From positions 1-64,000 of the forward strand of contig NZ_JACXBW010000005.1 of assembly GCF_014712225.1 (NCBI RefSeq): a stretch of 64,000 bases of DNA, read 5' to 3'. This document shows positions 16,706-25,861 of the stretch, piece by piece. Within the stretch, counting starts at the first letter, position 1. Every line of letters starts with the position of its first letter. The notes beneath the pieces were generated by a model. That model was not told the DNA's origin and did not search any database. It worked only from the letters and a program-made list of their open reading frames with translations. Position numbers and translations under genes: made by a program. Source of the stretch: Pseudarthrobacter sulfonivorans (lineage in GTDB: Bacteria; Actinomycetota; Actinomycetes; Actinomycetales; Micrococcaceae).

Positions 16706-17941
16706 ATGCGTCTTAATTTGAGTTCCTCATACACCCGGAGGACGTTCGGCTCGATCGCCGCGGCCGGTGTCCTGGCCGCGTCCCTTGCAGCCTGCGGGGG
16801 CGGTTCGGCAGGCGGCGGCGCAGCAGGAGGCGGCAGCGAACCCTACAAGGTTGGCGTTCTCGTTGGACTGACCGGAAGCTACGCAGCACTCGGCGAGCCG
16901 GAACGCAAGGCCATTGAGCTTTACTTCGAAGACGTCAACGCTGCCGGCGGTGTCAACGGCAAAAAGGTTGAGCTCGTCGTGCTGGACAGCACCAGCGACG
17001 AGGGCAACGCCGTCAACCAGCTCCGCAAGCTGGCCACCCAGGAGCAGGTGCACGCCGTGCTCGGCCCCAGCTCCAGCGGCGAGTCCATCGCCCTGAAGAC
17101 CTTTGCCAAGTCACTGAAGCTGCCCGTCATCTCGCTGGCCTCATCCTCAGCGATCGTTACCCCGGCAGAGGAGACAACCTACATGTTCAAGGAATACACG
17201 GACACGAAGCTTTCCCTCCAGGCCCAGCTGGCACTGGCCAAGGAGAAGGGCTGGAAAAAAGTCGCACTGCTGGCCACCAATGACGGTTACGGCCAGGACG
17301 CGGTCAAGACGATCGAACCGCTCGTCAAGGATGCCGGAGTCGAACTCGTCGCCAACGAAGTGTTCAACGCGACCGCCACCGACGTCACTGCCCAGCTCTC
17401 CAAGATCGCGTCGGCTTCGCCGGACGCCGTGCTGGTGTGGGCCGTGAACCCGGCCAACGCGATCGTTGCCAAGAGCGCGGCATCGATCAACTTTGCCCCG
17501 ACACTCTTCCACTCCCCCGGCGCAGGCTCACCCGCCTACATCGAAAACTCGGGCGCGGCGGGCGAGGGCACCCTGCTCCAGGGCTCGAAGGTACTCGCGG
17601 CGGCGGACGTGAAGGAGGACGACCCCCAGTACAAGGTAGTGCGTAACCTCGTGGACAAGTACACCGCTAAGTACAAAGAGGCGCCGGGCCAGTACTCCGC
17701 CAACGGCTGGGATGGCGCCATGCTCCTGGAGAACGCACTCAAGAACCTCGAGGGTGAACCGTCCAACCTCCAGGACACCCGTGACGCCATCCGCGACTCG
17801 TTGGAAAACAACACCAAGGAGCTGACCGCTGTCAACGCCGTCTACACCTTCACACCGGAATACCACGGCCCAACCGGGCTTACCGGCCTGACGGTGCTCG
17901 CCGTCAAGGACGGAAAGTTCGTTGTGGAAAAGACGTACTAG
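16706..17941 (+). CDS. Lipoprotein substrate-binding protein of the HAAT importer (LivK-like)
   Basis: A 411-residue periplasmic-binding-protein type I lipoprotein. The start MRLNLSSSYTRRTFG at 16706 follows AAAGGCAG. A twin-arginine-like RR precedes the hydrophobic core, and the lipobox LAAC gives an acylated cysteine near residue 31. The mature protein begins with KVGVLVGLTGSYAALGEPE, typical of Leu/Ile/Val or aromatic-acid receptors. It feeds the LivH/LivMG/LivF importer encoded divergently. Ligand not predictable from sequence; the regulon suggests an aliphatic or alicyclic acid. Confidence 0.92.
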   Translation: MRLNLSSSYTRRTFGSIAAAGVLAASLAACGGGSAGGGAAGGGSEPYKVGVLVGLTGSYAALGEPERKAIELYFEDVNAAGGVNGKKVELVVLDSTSDEGNAVNQLRKLATQEQVHAVLGPSSSGESIALKTFAKSLKLPVISLASSSAIVTPAEETTYMFKEYTDTKLSLQAQLALAKEKGWKKVALLATNDGYGQDAVKTIEPLVKDAGVELVANEVFNATATDVTAQLSKIASASPDAVLVWAVNPANAIVAKSAASINFAPTLFHSPGAGSPAYIENSGAAGEGTLLQGSKVLAAADVKEDDPQYKVVRNLVDKYTAKYKEAPGQYSANGWDGAMLLENALKNLEGEPSNLQDTRDAIRDSLENNTKELTAVNAVYTFTPEYHGPTGLTGLTVLAVKDGKFVVEKTY

Positions 17942-17955
17942 ACCCTGAACAAGCG

Positions 17956-17995
17956 GGAAACGCCCGGCTGGAGGAGATTCCTGCCGGGCGTTTCC
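17956..17995 (+). terminator. Terminator after the binding-protein gene
   Basis: GGAAACGCCCGGC (17956-17968) and GCCGGGCGTTTCC (17983-17995) form a perfect 13-bp stem. It lies 15 bases after the stop and before the convergent TetR gene, so it may act in both directions. Confidence 0.8.
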
Positions 17996-18016
17996 GTGTG
18001 TCGTCGTTGGGGTGTG

Positions 18017-18655
18017 TTACTTGCCAGCGCGCGGCTTCGCAACCGGCCCTACGCGTTTATCAGCGTCCACCACGTTCAGCTCGCGCAAGGCAAGGCGCGT
18101 GTAGATCCGGACAATCTCCTCGAGCGGGAACCTGCCACCTGGCTTGAACCAGCTGGCGATATGCGTCGCCTGCGCCACGAAACTGTACACGTGGATCTTG
18201 GCGTCGATGACGTCCGCAAGCCCGTCCTTGCCCGCCTCGGATACCAGCTTTTGGAGGAGCATTTCGTAGTCCGCGCGCTTCTTGATGACCACCTCACGCG
18301 CGTCCTGGGGCAGTGAGCGCAGCTCGGCGTTGCCGATAAAAACTTCCTGGGCCCGCTCTGCGTGGAAGGTGATGTGCTCGGCAAGCGCGGCCTGGAGCAC
18401 GTCTACACTGTCGCCACCTTCCGCGGCAGCAATGGCTTCCTCGACGCGTTCGAGCAGATCGTCAATGATCCCGCCCATGATCTGCAGGAGGAGGTGTTCC
18501 TTGCTGTCGATGTGGTTGTAGAGGCTGCCGACTTTAAGCCCGGCAACGGAGGCCACCTGGCGTAATGTGGTGGCATCGTACCCGCGCTCAAAGAAGAGCT
18601 TGGCTGCGCCTTCCCTAATGGTGTGGGCCGTATTTCGTTCGACTCGTACAGTCAT
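18017..18655 (-). CDS. TetR-family repressor, probable master regulator of the catabolic half
   Basis: A 212-residue TetR/AcrR protein starting MTVRVERNTAHTIREGA at 18655. The HTH occupies about 10-55 (AAKLFFERGYDATTLRQVAS, AGLKVGSLYNHIDSKEHLL). The C-terminal half is a TetR_C-type ligand domain. It is the only TetR gene in the window and sits at the centre of eight copies of one palindrome, two of them in its own upstream region (18702, 18770), so autoregulation is expected. By analogy with BkaR (Rv2506), PaaR and FadR the ligand is probably an acyl-CoA intermediate. Assignment of the motif to this protein is inference. Confidence 0.9.
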   Translation of the reverse strand: MTVRVERNTAHTIREGAAKLFFERGYDATTLRQVASVAGLKVGSLYNHIDSKEHLLLQIMGGIIDDLLERVEEAIAAAEGGDSVDVLQAALAEHITFHAERAQEVFIGNAELRSLPQDAREVVIKKRADYEMLLQKLVSEAGKDGLADVIDAKIHVYSFVAQATHIASWFKPGGRFPLEEIVRIYTRLALRELNVVDADKRVGPVAKPRAGK

Positions 18656-18701
18656 GCTGGCCACCCCCTTCACATCCTCTTCGTAGTTGCTCTCTATCCT
18701 A

Positions 18702-18717
18702 ACAAACGTCCGCTTTC
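18702..18717. promoter_or_regulatory. TetR-type operator copy 5 (weak)
   Basis: ACAAACG-TC-CGCTTTC. The left arm is perfect, the right arm degenerate. Located 47 bases upstream of the TetR start, so probably the autoregulatory site. Confidence 0.5.
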
Positions 18718-18769
18718 GGCGGTCAGGCATTGACACCGCCGGGAACATCCGCAAAACTCAGTTTAACGT

Positions 18770-18785
18770 ACAAACGCTCGTAAGC
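18770..18785. promoter_or_regulatory. TetR-type operator copy 6
   Basis: ACAAACG-CT-CGTAAGC, immediately upstream of the ribosome site of the Old Yellow Enzyme gene. Left arm perfect, right arm partial. Confidence 0.65.
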
Positions 18786-18801
18786 CCATTAGGAGAACGA
18801 C

Positions 18802-19911
18802 TTGGAACAACGAAGCCGCTTGTTCGACAGTGTTGTCGTCGGAGGCCAACTCCTCCGAAACCGGATTGTCCTGCCACCACTGACCCGTAGCCGCGCCACG
18901 GACGACGGCGTTCCCACGCGGCTGATGGAGGAGTACTACCGTCAGCGTGCCGGCGCCGGCCTGGTGATCAGCGAAGGAACCGTTATCGCGCCGCAAGCCA
19001 CTGCATACGCACGCGTGCCTGGACTGTACTCTGCTGAACAGGTGGCGGCGTGGCGCCCGGTGGTTGAAGCTGCCAAGCGCGACGGTGCGGTGGTCTACGC
19101 CCAGCTTTGGCATGTGGGCAGGCAATCACATTCAAGCGTCCAGCCGGATGGCCTGCCCCCTAAGGGCCCTTCAGCTGTCCCCATTACGGGTTATCAGTAC
19201 CGCAGCCCCATCGGGAGAATCCCGTACGAGGTGCCCCGGGAGCTGACGACGGCGGATATCGCCGAGATCGTCGAAGCCTACGGAACGGCGGCACGGAATG
19301 CTGTCCGCGCAGGATTCGACGGCGTCGAACTTCACGCCGCCAACGGGTACCTGATCGACCAGTTCCTGAACGACGGATCCAACCGGAGGACAGACCGTTA
19401 TGGTGGCTCCCTCGAAAACCGGACGCGTTTCCTCCACGACGTGATCGCGGAAATGGCACACTACCTCCCCGCTGAACGCATCGGGGTCCGGCTCTCGCCG
19501 TCCTCGGACTGGATGGATGCCCACGATTCAGACAAGCGGCTGCTCTACTCAACGGTGGTCCGCCAGCTCAACGGCCTCGGACTCGCCTATCTCCATCTGG
19601 TGGAGCCTGAGATCGCCGGATCCACCACTGTGGACCGTCCCGCCGACTCGATCCCGACCGCCGAACTCGCTGGCATATTCGACGGCGTTGTCATTGTGAC
19701 GGGCGGACATGACCAGGCCTCCGGCGAGCGGCTCCTCGCCGACGGAACCGCAGACCTCGTGGGCTTCGGCAGGCTGTTCATCGCCAACCCGGACCTCCCT
19801 CACCGCTTCCTTATCCAGGCGCCGCTGGAGCCGCTGCGGCATGCGGGCATCTATGGCGGCGGCCCCGAGGGCTACATTGACTACCCGTCGCTGGCTACCA
19901 GCGGGAGCTGA
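18802..19911 (+). CDS. Old Yellow Enzyme-type NADH:flavin oxidoreductase
   Basis: A 369-residue FMN-dependent ene-reductase of the OYE family. TTG at 18802 is taken as start because AGGAGAACGAC precedes it. Features: PPLTRSRATDDGVPT near the N-terminus, GVELHAANGYLIDQFLND with the substrate-binding H-x-x-N pair, RTDRYGGSLENRTRF, and the C-terminal phosphate-binding GFGRLFIANPDLPHR. These enzymes reduce the C=C bond of enones or related activated alkenes with NAD(P)H. First gene of an OYE-SDR-MBL unit; it suggests that an unsaturated ketone or acid is a pathway intermediate. Confidence 0.92.
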   Translation: MEQRSRLFDSVVVGGQLLRNRIVLPPLTRSRATDDGVPTRLMEEYYRQRAGAGLVISEGTVIAPQATAYARVPGLYSAEQVAAWRPVVEAAKRDGAVVYAQLWHVGRQSHSSVQPDGLPPKGPSAVPITGYQYRSPIGRIPYEVPRELTTADIAEIVEAYGTAARNAVRAGFDGVELHAANGYLIDQFLNDGSNRRTDRYGGSLENRTRFLHDVIAEMAHYLPAERIGVRLSPSSDWMDAHDSDKRLLYSTVVRQLNGLGLAYLHLVEPEIAGSTTVDRPADSIPTAELAGIFDGVVIVTGGHDQASGERLLADGTADLVGFGRLFIANPDLPHRFLIQAPLEPLRHAGIYGGGPEGYIDYPSLATSGS

Positions 19912-19965
19912 TCGCGGACCACTGAGCACGGCCACACAACTCGACTTCTTGGAGGACACAGCACT

Positions 19966-20724
19966 ATGAGCAGCACACCTCGGAACATCCTGGTGACCGG
20001 AGCTGGCGGCGGCATGTGCCGAGGCATCAACGCACGCCTCGCCGGTGCAGGGCACACCATCGTTTGCGTCGATTTGGATGCCCAGAGCAGCGAAACGGCT
20101 GCCAAAACCATCCGGGAAGCCGGTGGAAAGGCGTTCTCTTTCGCAGCAGACGTCGCCGATGAAGCCAGCGTCGGGAATCTCCTCACCGACGTGACTGCAA
20201 CTGTCGGTCCGGTGCAGGCCTTGGTTAACGCTGCCGGGATTCTGGACCGCAAGTACCTCGCCGACAGCACGGCCGAGTCCTTCCGCCGGGCGTTGGACGT
20301 CAACCTGGTGGGCCCGTTCAACCTCATCAAGGCCTTCTCACCCGCAATGATCGAGGGCGGCTGGGGACGGATCATCAACATCGCCTCGATCGCCGGCGTG
20401 ACGGGCTACCCCTACCCGAGCTATGCGGCATCCAAGGCAGGCCTGGTCAACCTGACGCGTTCCCTCCTCGAAGACTTCTGGGGCACCGGGATCACCGTCA
20501 ATTCGATCTGCCCCGGGGTGGTGGACACCCCGATGGTCATCCAGGAGGTCCGTGACCAGGTTCGACGGCGTGTCCCCACGCAGACCATCATCGAACCTGC
20601 TGAGATCGGGGCCATGATCGCTTTCCTGCTCACCGACGAAGCGCGCAACATCAACGGCGCCGACCTCCTGGTCGACGGCGGAGCCACCCGGCTCTTTTCG
20701 CTGTTCAACAACCATGCAGACTGA
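19966..20724 (+). CDS. Short-chain dehydrogenase/reductase
   Basis: A 252-residue classical SDR, ATG 19966 behind GGAGGACAC. Nucleotide-binding TGAGGGMCRGI, acidic VDLDAQ after strand 2 (pointing to NAD), NAAG motif, and catalytic Ser-Tyr-x3-Lys (IASIAGVTGY ... SYAASKAG). C-terminal GADLLVDGG. Likely oxidises a hydroxy intermediate to a ketone or the reverse. Transcribed with the OYE gene (54-base gap) and overlapping the MBL gene. Confidence 0.92.
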   Translation: MSSTPRNILVTGAGGGMCRGINARLAGAGHTIVCVDLDAQSSETAAKTIREAGGKAFSFAADVADEASVGNLLTDVTATVGPVQALVNAAGILDRKYLADSTAESFRRALDVNLVGPFNLIKAFSPAMIEGGWGRIINIASIAGVTGYPYPSYAASKAGLVNLTRSLLEDFWGTGITVNSICPGVVDTPMVIQEVRDQVRRRVPTQTIIEPAEIGAMIAFLLTDEARNINGADLLVDGGATRLFSLFNNHAD

Positions 20725-21757
20725 CACCGAGGCCATCACCATCACGGGGACCGCCCAGCGGGAGGCATGGCAACGCCGTGTCCTCCCGCCAGTAGAGGTG
20801 GTCGTACCCGGCGTCCACAGCGTACCCGTGGTCTTCCCCGAGAATCCGATGCGATACACCCTGAGCTATGTGCTGCTCGACGGCGACGAATGCGTGGTGG
20901 TTGACCCCGGTTTCGACAGCGACGAAGGCCACCGCCAACTCCTTTCAGCCTTGGCCGACCTTGACGTTGGCCCCCGGGAAATCACCGGCATTGTTGCCAC
21001 GCACTTCCACACCGACCATCTGGGCATGGCGGCGCGCCTGGCCCATGGTTCCGGGGCATGGATAGCCCTGGGCGACAATGAGCGCCGGAACATCAGCGCG
21101 TTCGAGGACGCTCACGATGAATCTGCCCTGGACCGCGCACGCATGCGGATATGGGGCGTTCCGGAGGAACGGGTGGCAGAGGCGGCAATGAGCCCGCAGG
21201 GGCTTCTTGATATGCGCCTGCTGGCTGATGCCGACCGGAGGCTCGGCGACGCCGATACCCTGTCAGTGGCCGGGCGCAACTGGCGCATTATGGAGACCCC
21301 TGGGCACACACCCGGCCACATCTGCCTCTGGGATGACGAGGGTGAACTGGTGCTCACCGGGGACCACATCCTTCCCCGCATCTCCCCCAACGTGTCACTG
21401 GAAATCCGTGGCGACACCGACCCGTTGCGGCACAACATCGAATCTCTGCAGCGGATCGCAGGAAATGACCATTACGAGGCCTGCCCTGCCCACGAGTACC
21501 GGTTCCGCGGCGTGGGTGGCAGGGCACGGGTGCTCGAGGCACACATTGCGGAGCGTTCCCGGGAGGTCCTGGAAGTACTGGACCAAGGCGCATCGACGGT
21601 CCATGACGTCGCCCGGCAACTCACGTGGTCCCGGGGCTGGGAATCGCTGGGCCAACTGCAGTTCCGGCTGGCCCTGAGCGAATCAGCCGCGCACATCCGA
21701 TACCTGGCGACATCGGGAATCCACGCCGGCGTACCGGGACTCGTCGCTACAAAGTAG
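20714..21757 (+). CDS. Metallo-beta-lactamase-fold hydrolase
   Basis: A 347-residue MBL-fold hydrolase. Zinc motif THFHTDHLGM (H-x-H-x-D-H), the third ligand region ETPGHTPGHICLWD, and the Asp in LVLTGDHILPRISPN. A C-terminal helical/winged-helix-like tail (about 270-335) resembles the extension found in LACTB2-like and thioester-hydrolase members. Its start overlaps the SDR stop by 11 bases. Could hydrolyse a lactone or thioester produced in the pathway; substrate unknown. Confidence 0.88.
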   Translation: MQTDTEAITITGTAQREAWQRRVLPPVEVVVPGVHSVPVVFPENPMRYTLSYVLLDGDECVVVDPGFDSDEGHRQLLSALADLDVGPREITGIVATHFHTDHLGMAARLAHGSGAWIALGDNERRNISAFEDAHDESALDRARMRIWGVPEERVAEAAMSPQGLLDMRLLADADRRLGDADTLSVAGRNWRIMETPGHTPGHICLWDDEGELVLTGDHILPRISPNVSLEIRGDTDPLRHNIESLQRIAGNDHYEACPAHEYRFRGVGGRARVLEAHIAERSREVLEVLDQGASTVHDVARQLTWSRGWESLGQLQFRLALSESAAHIRYLATSGIHAGVPGLVATK

Positions 21758-21763
21758 ACGCCA

Positions 21764-22267
21764 CTAGGCGTCCGGGATCCAGTCCGGGTCCGGTGCGACC
21801 AGGCTAGGCATGGGTGTTTGCACCTGTTCGCCCGCCAGCAGGTCGATCCTGGTCCGGACAAGACGCATGACCGCAATGCGCCAGCGTCCGTTGAGGTGCC
21901 GGTACTCCTCTTCGTAGAAGCCGTAGCCACGGATTCCGTAGAGTCCGGGGACACTGGCACCCCGGTAGTCCCTGCTGCCGCGGGGCCAGGTCAGATAATC
22001 GTGCATGGACCAGACGCCACGGATGGTGCCATTGCCCGTGACTGCCAGCCGGGGCATAAAACCCTGGTGCACCGATTCAACATCGTGCAAAAAGCCCGAG
22101 ACGCCGCGGATGAAATCGTCGGCGTTTCCGGTTTCGAAAGGAAAGCCGCCGAAAGCCGCGTCGGCATGGAACAGGTTTCGGAGGCTGGGCCATCTCTTGG
22201 CATCCAGATGCCTAAAGTAGTCGGACTTGAGGTTCCGGATGTCCTCAAAGTCTTCGGCTCTGGTCAC
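21764..22267 (-). CDS. SnoaL-like (NTF2-fold) protein
   Basis: A 167-residue cone-shaped NTF2-fold protein of the SnoaL_4 group: EDIRNLKSDYFRHLDAKRW opens the fold, FHADAAFGGF is the strand after the first helices, and YGFYEEEYRHLNGRWRIAVM forms the last strands. Relatives include ring hydratases, isomerases and dehydratases. GTG start at 22267 overlaps the EamA stop (GTGA). Last gene of the accD unit; convergent with the MBL gene only 6 bases away. Confidence 0.85.
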   Translation of the reverse strand: MTRAEDFEDIRNLKSDYFRHLDAKRWPSLRNLFHADAAFGGFPFETGNADDFIRGVSGFLHDVESVHQGFMPRLAVTGNGTIRGVWSMHDYLTWPRGSRDYRGASVPGLYGIRGYGFYEEEYRHLNGRWRIAVMRLVRTRIDLLAGEQVQTPMPSLVAPDPDWIPDA

Positions 22268-23187
22268 GCTAATTCCTTCCTCTCCTGGTCAGGCGCCGCC
22301 TCTGCGGCCGCTGCGCCCGATTGGGCCAGGATGATCCCGGCAATGACGATGGCGGCGCCGACGAGCTGGTTCCAGCTGACTTCCTCGTGCAGCACCAGCG
22401 CACCGAGCCCCACCCCTACCAGTGGGGTGATGTAGGCGACGGTCGACGCTGCGGTGGCACCCCATTGGGCGATGATGCGGAAGTTCCAGACGTAGGCCAG
22501 TCCAGTGCTCACGATGCCGAGGAGCAGCATGCCAATCACTACCGGGGGTGTCAGCGAAATGTTACCCGTGGCAATGAAGGGCGCGAGGGCCAGCATCATC
22601 AATGACGCCGCGACCATCTGGACGGCTGGAACCCCGACCGGATCCGCCGCGAACGGAGACACGTATTTCTTTGTATAGGAAAAGACGACGCCGAAACACA
22701 GCACGGCCGCGAGGCAGGCAAGCTGGCCCCACAGATCGACGGCGTCGGCTGTGTAGAAACGCCACGGGGAGAGCACCACAAGAATTCCGATGGCTCCTGT
22801 CACGATGCCCGCGGTTTTGCGCGCGGTCACCTTTTCCTGCCGCATGGCCAGCGCGGTCACGGCCGCAGTGGCCAGCGGCGTGGCGGAATTGAGGACGCTG
22901 GAGAGTCCGCTCGGAATGCGCTCCGCCGCCCAGGCGAACAGCAGGAACGGTAGGACGCAGCCGACGCCGGCCGTAACCGCCAGATGCGCCCACAGCAACC
23001 GCTGCCGAGGCCACGGCCGCCGGGTCAGAGCCAGCAGGAGGCTCAGCGCCAGCGCACCGAGGCAGAGCCTCCCGAGAACCACCTGGCCCGGCGAAAGCCC
23101 CTCCACGGCCAGTTTCATCATCAGAAAACTGGAGCCCCACGCTGCACCGAGCAAAACAAACCGAAACACTGCGCCGGCAGGAGTCAT
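22264..23187 (-). CDS. EamA/DMT-family transporter
   Basis: A 307-residue, ten-helix drug/metabolite transporter with two EamA repeats. Start MTPAGAVFRFVLLGAAWG at 23187 behind AGGAAACC; GAAWGSSFLMMKLAVEGLSP is the first-repeat hallmark. Possibly exports a toxic intermediate or a side product. Lies in the accD unit between the EthD and SnoaL genes. Confidence 0.9.
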   Translation of the reverse strand: MTPAGAVFRFVLLGAAWGSSFLMMKLAVEGLSPGQVVLGRLCLGALALSLLLALTRRPWPRQRLLWAHLAVTAGVGCVLPFLLFAWAAERIPSGLSSVLNSATPLATAAVTALAMRQEKVTARKTAGIVTGAIGILVVLSPWRFYTADAVDLWGQLACLAAVLCFGVVFSYTKKYVSPFAADPVGVPAVQMVAASLMMLALAPFIATGNISLTPPVVIGMLLLGIVSTGLAYVWNFRIIAQWGATAASTVAYITPLVGVGLGALVLHEEVSWNQLVGAAIVIAGIILAQSGAAAAEAAPDQERKELA

Positions 23188-23240
23188 GACCAGGTTTCCT
23201 TCCCAGGAAACTGGCTGACGCCGTATCCCCCAATGATCAC

Positions 23241-23900
23241 TTAGATAATGACGATTTCCTCGGCAAGGAAGGCGTGAACCCGGGCCAGGACATCCGGGAC
23301 ATCGTCCATGCTTTCGCCCAGGTTGTTGGCTGCTTTCCAAGCAGAAGCCTCATCGTCAAAGCCAACCGCGACGGCTACCTCGGGGATGTGCTCCTCACGG
23401 CGCAACGCCTCGCGGACCAAGAGTTCCGCCCCTGGAACCAGGACGCTTACGCCCCAGCCGAGGGCGCCGTCGTACGTTGCGGACAGCTGCTTCGCCCAGC
23501 GTTCAACAGCACTCGGTGCAGGTTCGGCCCCTTCGGCCCAGCGTGCCAGCACCCATAGCTTGAATGGCCATGGTGTGTGCGGAGCTTCTGCCGTCACTGG
23601 CCCGCCGGTCAGGCCGTTGAGGAAGTTCAGTTCGTCCACAATCAGCTTGTCGGCCACGTCAGAGTCGAAGCCGGCCTGCACTACATCGTTATCGGCGAAC
23701 CAAAGTTCCACGATGCCGTCCACGTGGTAGCCCCCGCCAGCTCCCGGCTCAAGGACGGTCTCCAGCACGTGGTTTTGCCGGTAAGCCGTCACGCCGGGAA
23801 GCCCACGGGCAATGTCAGCATGGGTAGTTGACCAGTGGGTCCGGAATGCTTCCCGGCTCTTGTCGGTGCGGGCCTCAAGGTAGGTGATCCGTTTAGGCAT
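23241..23900 (-). CDS. EthD-domain protein, two-domain
   Basis: A 219-residue protein with an N-terminal EthD-type domain (MPKRITYLEARTDKSREAF ... VDGIVELWFADNDVV) followed by a second region of similar length. Its start at 23900 shares a base with the stop of the preceding EthD gene (TGATG), indicating coupling. EthD-type dimeric barrels accompany oxygenases or act as small cofactor-free enzymes. The 'HWSTTHADIARGLPGV' segment is the typical His-containing loop. Exact function unknown. Confidence 0.83.
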   Translation of the reverse strand: MPKRITYLEARTDKSREAFRTHWSTTHADIARGLPGVTAYRQNHVLETVLEPGAGGGYHVDGIVELWFADNDVVQAGFDSDVADKLIVDELNFLNGLTGGPVTAEAPHTPWPFKLWVLARWAEGAEPAPSAVERWAKQLSATYDGALGWGVSVLVPGAELLVREALRREEHIPEVAVAVGFDDEASAWKAANNLGESMDDVPDVLARVHAFLAEEIVII

Positions 23901-24223
23901 CAGGGACCTGCTGTCACGGGCACGTCGATTTCTTCGGCCAGAAACCATTCGACACTCTCCAGGAAGTGGTGCTCATGGTCGAAGAGCTCTTTGCCTTCGG
24001 GCCCTGCGTAGGCAACTTTGACGTCCTCGACGGAGGTGAACCACAGCTCGGCCATGCCGCTGAAGGGCCACGGCTTCCGGTGCTCTATGGCCGGGTTCTG
24101 GCGGTACCGGATGATCCCCGGCAGCTTCCGCACGTAGTCCGGGTGCTCGACGTTCCAAAAGTGCAGGAACTCCTCCCGGGTGAGCTCGGGCTTTGCCTTG
24201 ATGACGGCCACTACCTTGATCAT
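23900..24223 (-). CDS. EthD-domain protein, single domain
   Basis: A 107-residue EthD protein: MIKVVAVIKAKPELTREEF, HFWNVEHPDYVRKLPGIIRY, AELWFTSVEDVKVAY, and the C-terminal FLAEEIDVPV. The same loop HFWNVEHPDYVRKLPG aligns with the two-domain neighbour, so the two genes probably arose by duplication. It lies 11 bases downstream of the carboxyltransferase gene. Confidence 0.88.
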   Translation of the reverse strand: MIKVVAVIKAKPELTREEFLHFWNVEHPDYVRKLPGIIRYRQNPAIEHRKPWPFSGMAELWFTSVEDVKVAYAGPEGKELFDHEHHFLESVEWFLAEEIDVPVTAGP

Positions 24224-24234
24224 TTGGCGTCCGC

Positions 24235-25818
24235 CTAGACCGGAGTGACGGCCTGGCGGCGCTCCACGGGGACCATCTTGCGCTTGGAGTACAGCCCCAG
24301 CCGCCTCGTCAGATCAGCACGCAGCTCGTTTGCGGGAACCACGGCCTCAACGGCGTTAGCGTTGGCGATCTTGAAAACGTCGATGCCTTCGGCGTACTCG
24401 TTGTGCTTTTCGAGGATGAACGCATGACGCTCTGCCGGGTCCTCGATTTCGTGGATCTGGTTGTAGTAGATGCCGTTAACAGCAGCGTCCGGACCCATCA
24501 ATGCGGGGCGGGCCGTGGGCAACGCGATGACTGCGTCCGGGTTCATGGGGGCACCCGACATGGCCAGGTAACCTCCGCCGTACGCTTTGCGGACCAGGAC
24601 GGTGATCCTCGGAACCCGGCACTCGGAAACTGCGAAGATCATCTTGGCACCGTGCCGGATGATGCCCTGGCGCTCTACGGCAGATCCGATCATGTAGCCC
24701 GCGATATCGACGAGGAAGACAATCGGGATGTTGTAGGCGTTGCAGATCCAGATGAAGCGGGCAGCCTTGTCCGAGGAATCGGGGAAGATGGATCCGCCCA
24801 TGTGCTTGGGCTGGTTACCCACCAGCCCCACCGGGCGGCCGTTGATCCGGGCGAAACCGGTCAGCATTTCCGGGGCGAACAGTTCCTTGTACGGGAACCA
24901 GGATCCTTCGTCCACGAGGGACTCGACGAATTCCTCCATGTCGAAGACTTCGGCTTCGCGAAGGGGAACGATGTCCTGCAGAGTGCGCCCGGGACGCGGC
25001 TCGATCGCCGGAGCCATGGGGGCAGGGGTCTCCCAGTTGGCAGGGAGGAAGGACAGCCAGACGCGAATCGCGTTGAGCGCTTCCTCATCGTCCTCCACCA
25101 GGACATCGCCCAGTCCGGAGACGGTGCAGTGCATTTCTGCTCCGCCCATTTCCTCCAGCGTGACTACCTCACCGGTGACCATTTCGGCCAGGCGGGGTGA
25201 TCCGAGGTAGGCCGTGGCGTGGCCGCGGACCATGATGGTCATGTCGCAGAGGGCCGGAACATAGGCGGAACCGGCGGGCGAGGGGCCGAAAAGCGCACAG
25301 ACCTGGGGGACGCGGCCGGAAATCTGGACCTGGTTGTAGAAGATATTGCCCCAGGCGTGCCGGCCGGCGAAGCTTTCAAACTGCTCGTCGATGCGGGCAC
25401 CGGCGGAGTCGAAGAGATAAACGATGGGGATGCCGGCAGCATCCGCCTTGGCCTGCGCCTGGATGATCTTCTCGAACGTGCGGTTGCCCCACGTTCCGGC
25501 CTTCACAGAGAAATCGTTGGCGATGACGCACACTTCGCGTCCATCAACGCGGCCGAACGCGATGACCACGGCGTCTCCGGGCAGGCCTTCCTCGTAGCGG
25601 GCCAACAGGCCGTCCTCGATGTAGTTCTCGTCGTCGAAAAGTATCGCCAGGCGCTGCCGAACCAGGAGCTTGCCTGAATCGGTGATCTTCTTGCGGTTCT
25701 TCTCGGAGCCACCAAGGCGGGCCGAAGCGAGCTTCTCGGTCAGTTGTTCGTGCACGGTTGCTGCCGGGACATCGATGTCCGACACCGGCGCGGGGGCGAC
25801 GATCGTAGCTTCACTCAT
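24235..25818 (-). CDS. Acyl-CoA carboxylase beta subunit (carboxyltransferase)
   Basis: A 527-residue carboxyltransferase with the N- and C-terminal crotonase-fold halves. Diagnostic regions: YLFDSAGARIDEQFE, NQVQISGRVPQVCALFGPSPAGSAY in part (SGRVPQVCALFG), FARINGRPVGLVGNQPKHMG in part, and VRKAYGGGYLAMSGAPMNPD. It transfers the carboxyl from biotin to the acyl-CoA. Length and motifs fit methylcrotonyl/geranyl/isohexenylglutaconyl-type subunits (AccD1-like). ATG 25818 follows GGAGG. First gene of accD-ethD-ethD2-eamA-snoaL; partner alpha subunit at 8174-9937. Confidence 0.93.
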   Translation of the reverse strand: MSEATIVAPAPVSDIDVPAATVHEQLTEKLASARLGGSEKNRKKITDSGKLLVRQRLAILFDDENYIEDGLLARYEEGLPGDAVVIAFGRVDGREVCVIANDFSVKAGTWGNRTFEKIIQAQAKADAAGIPIVYLFDSAGARIDEQFESFAGRHAWGNIFYNQVQISGRVPQVCALFGPSPAGSAYVPALCDMTIMVRGHATAYLGSPRLAEMVTGEVVTLEEMGGAEMHCTVSGLGDVLVEDDEEALNAIRVWLSFLPANWETPAPMAPAIEPRPGRTLQDIVPLREAEVFDMEEFVESLVDEGSWFPYKELFAPEMLTGFARINGRPVGLVGNQPKHMGGSIFPDSSDKAARFIWICNAYNIPIVFLVDIAGYMIGSAVERQGIIRHGAKMIFAVSECRVPRITVLVRKAYGGGYLAMSGAPMNPDAVIALPTARPALMGPDAAVNGIYYNQIHEIEDPAERHAFILEKHNEYAEGIDVFKIANANAVEAVVPANELRADLTRRLGLYSKRKMVPVERRQAVTPV

Positions 25819-25861
25819 GTTGAGCCTCCAGGAATTCGAATTGTTGTTCCTCTATTAGTAT

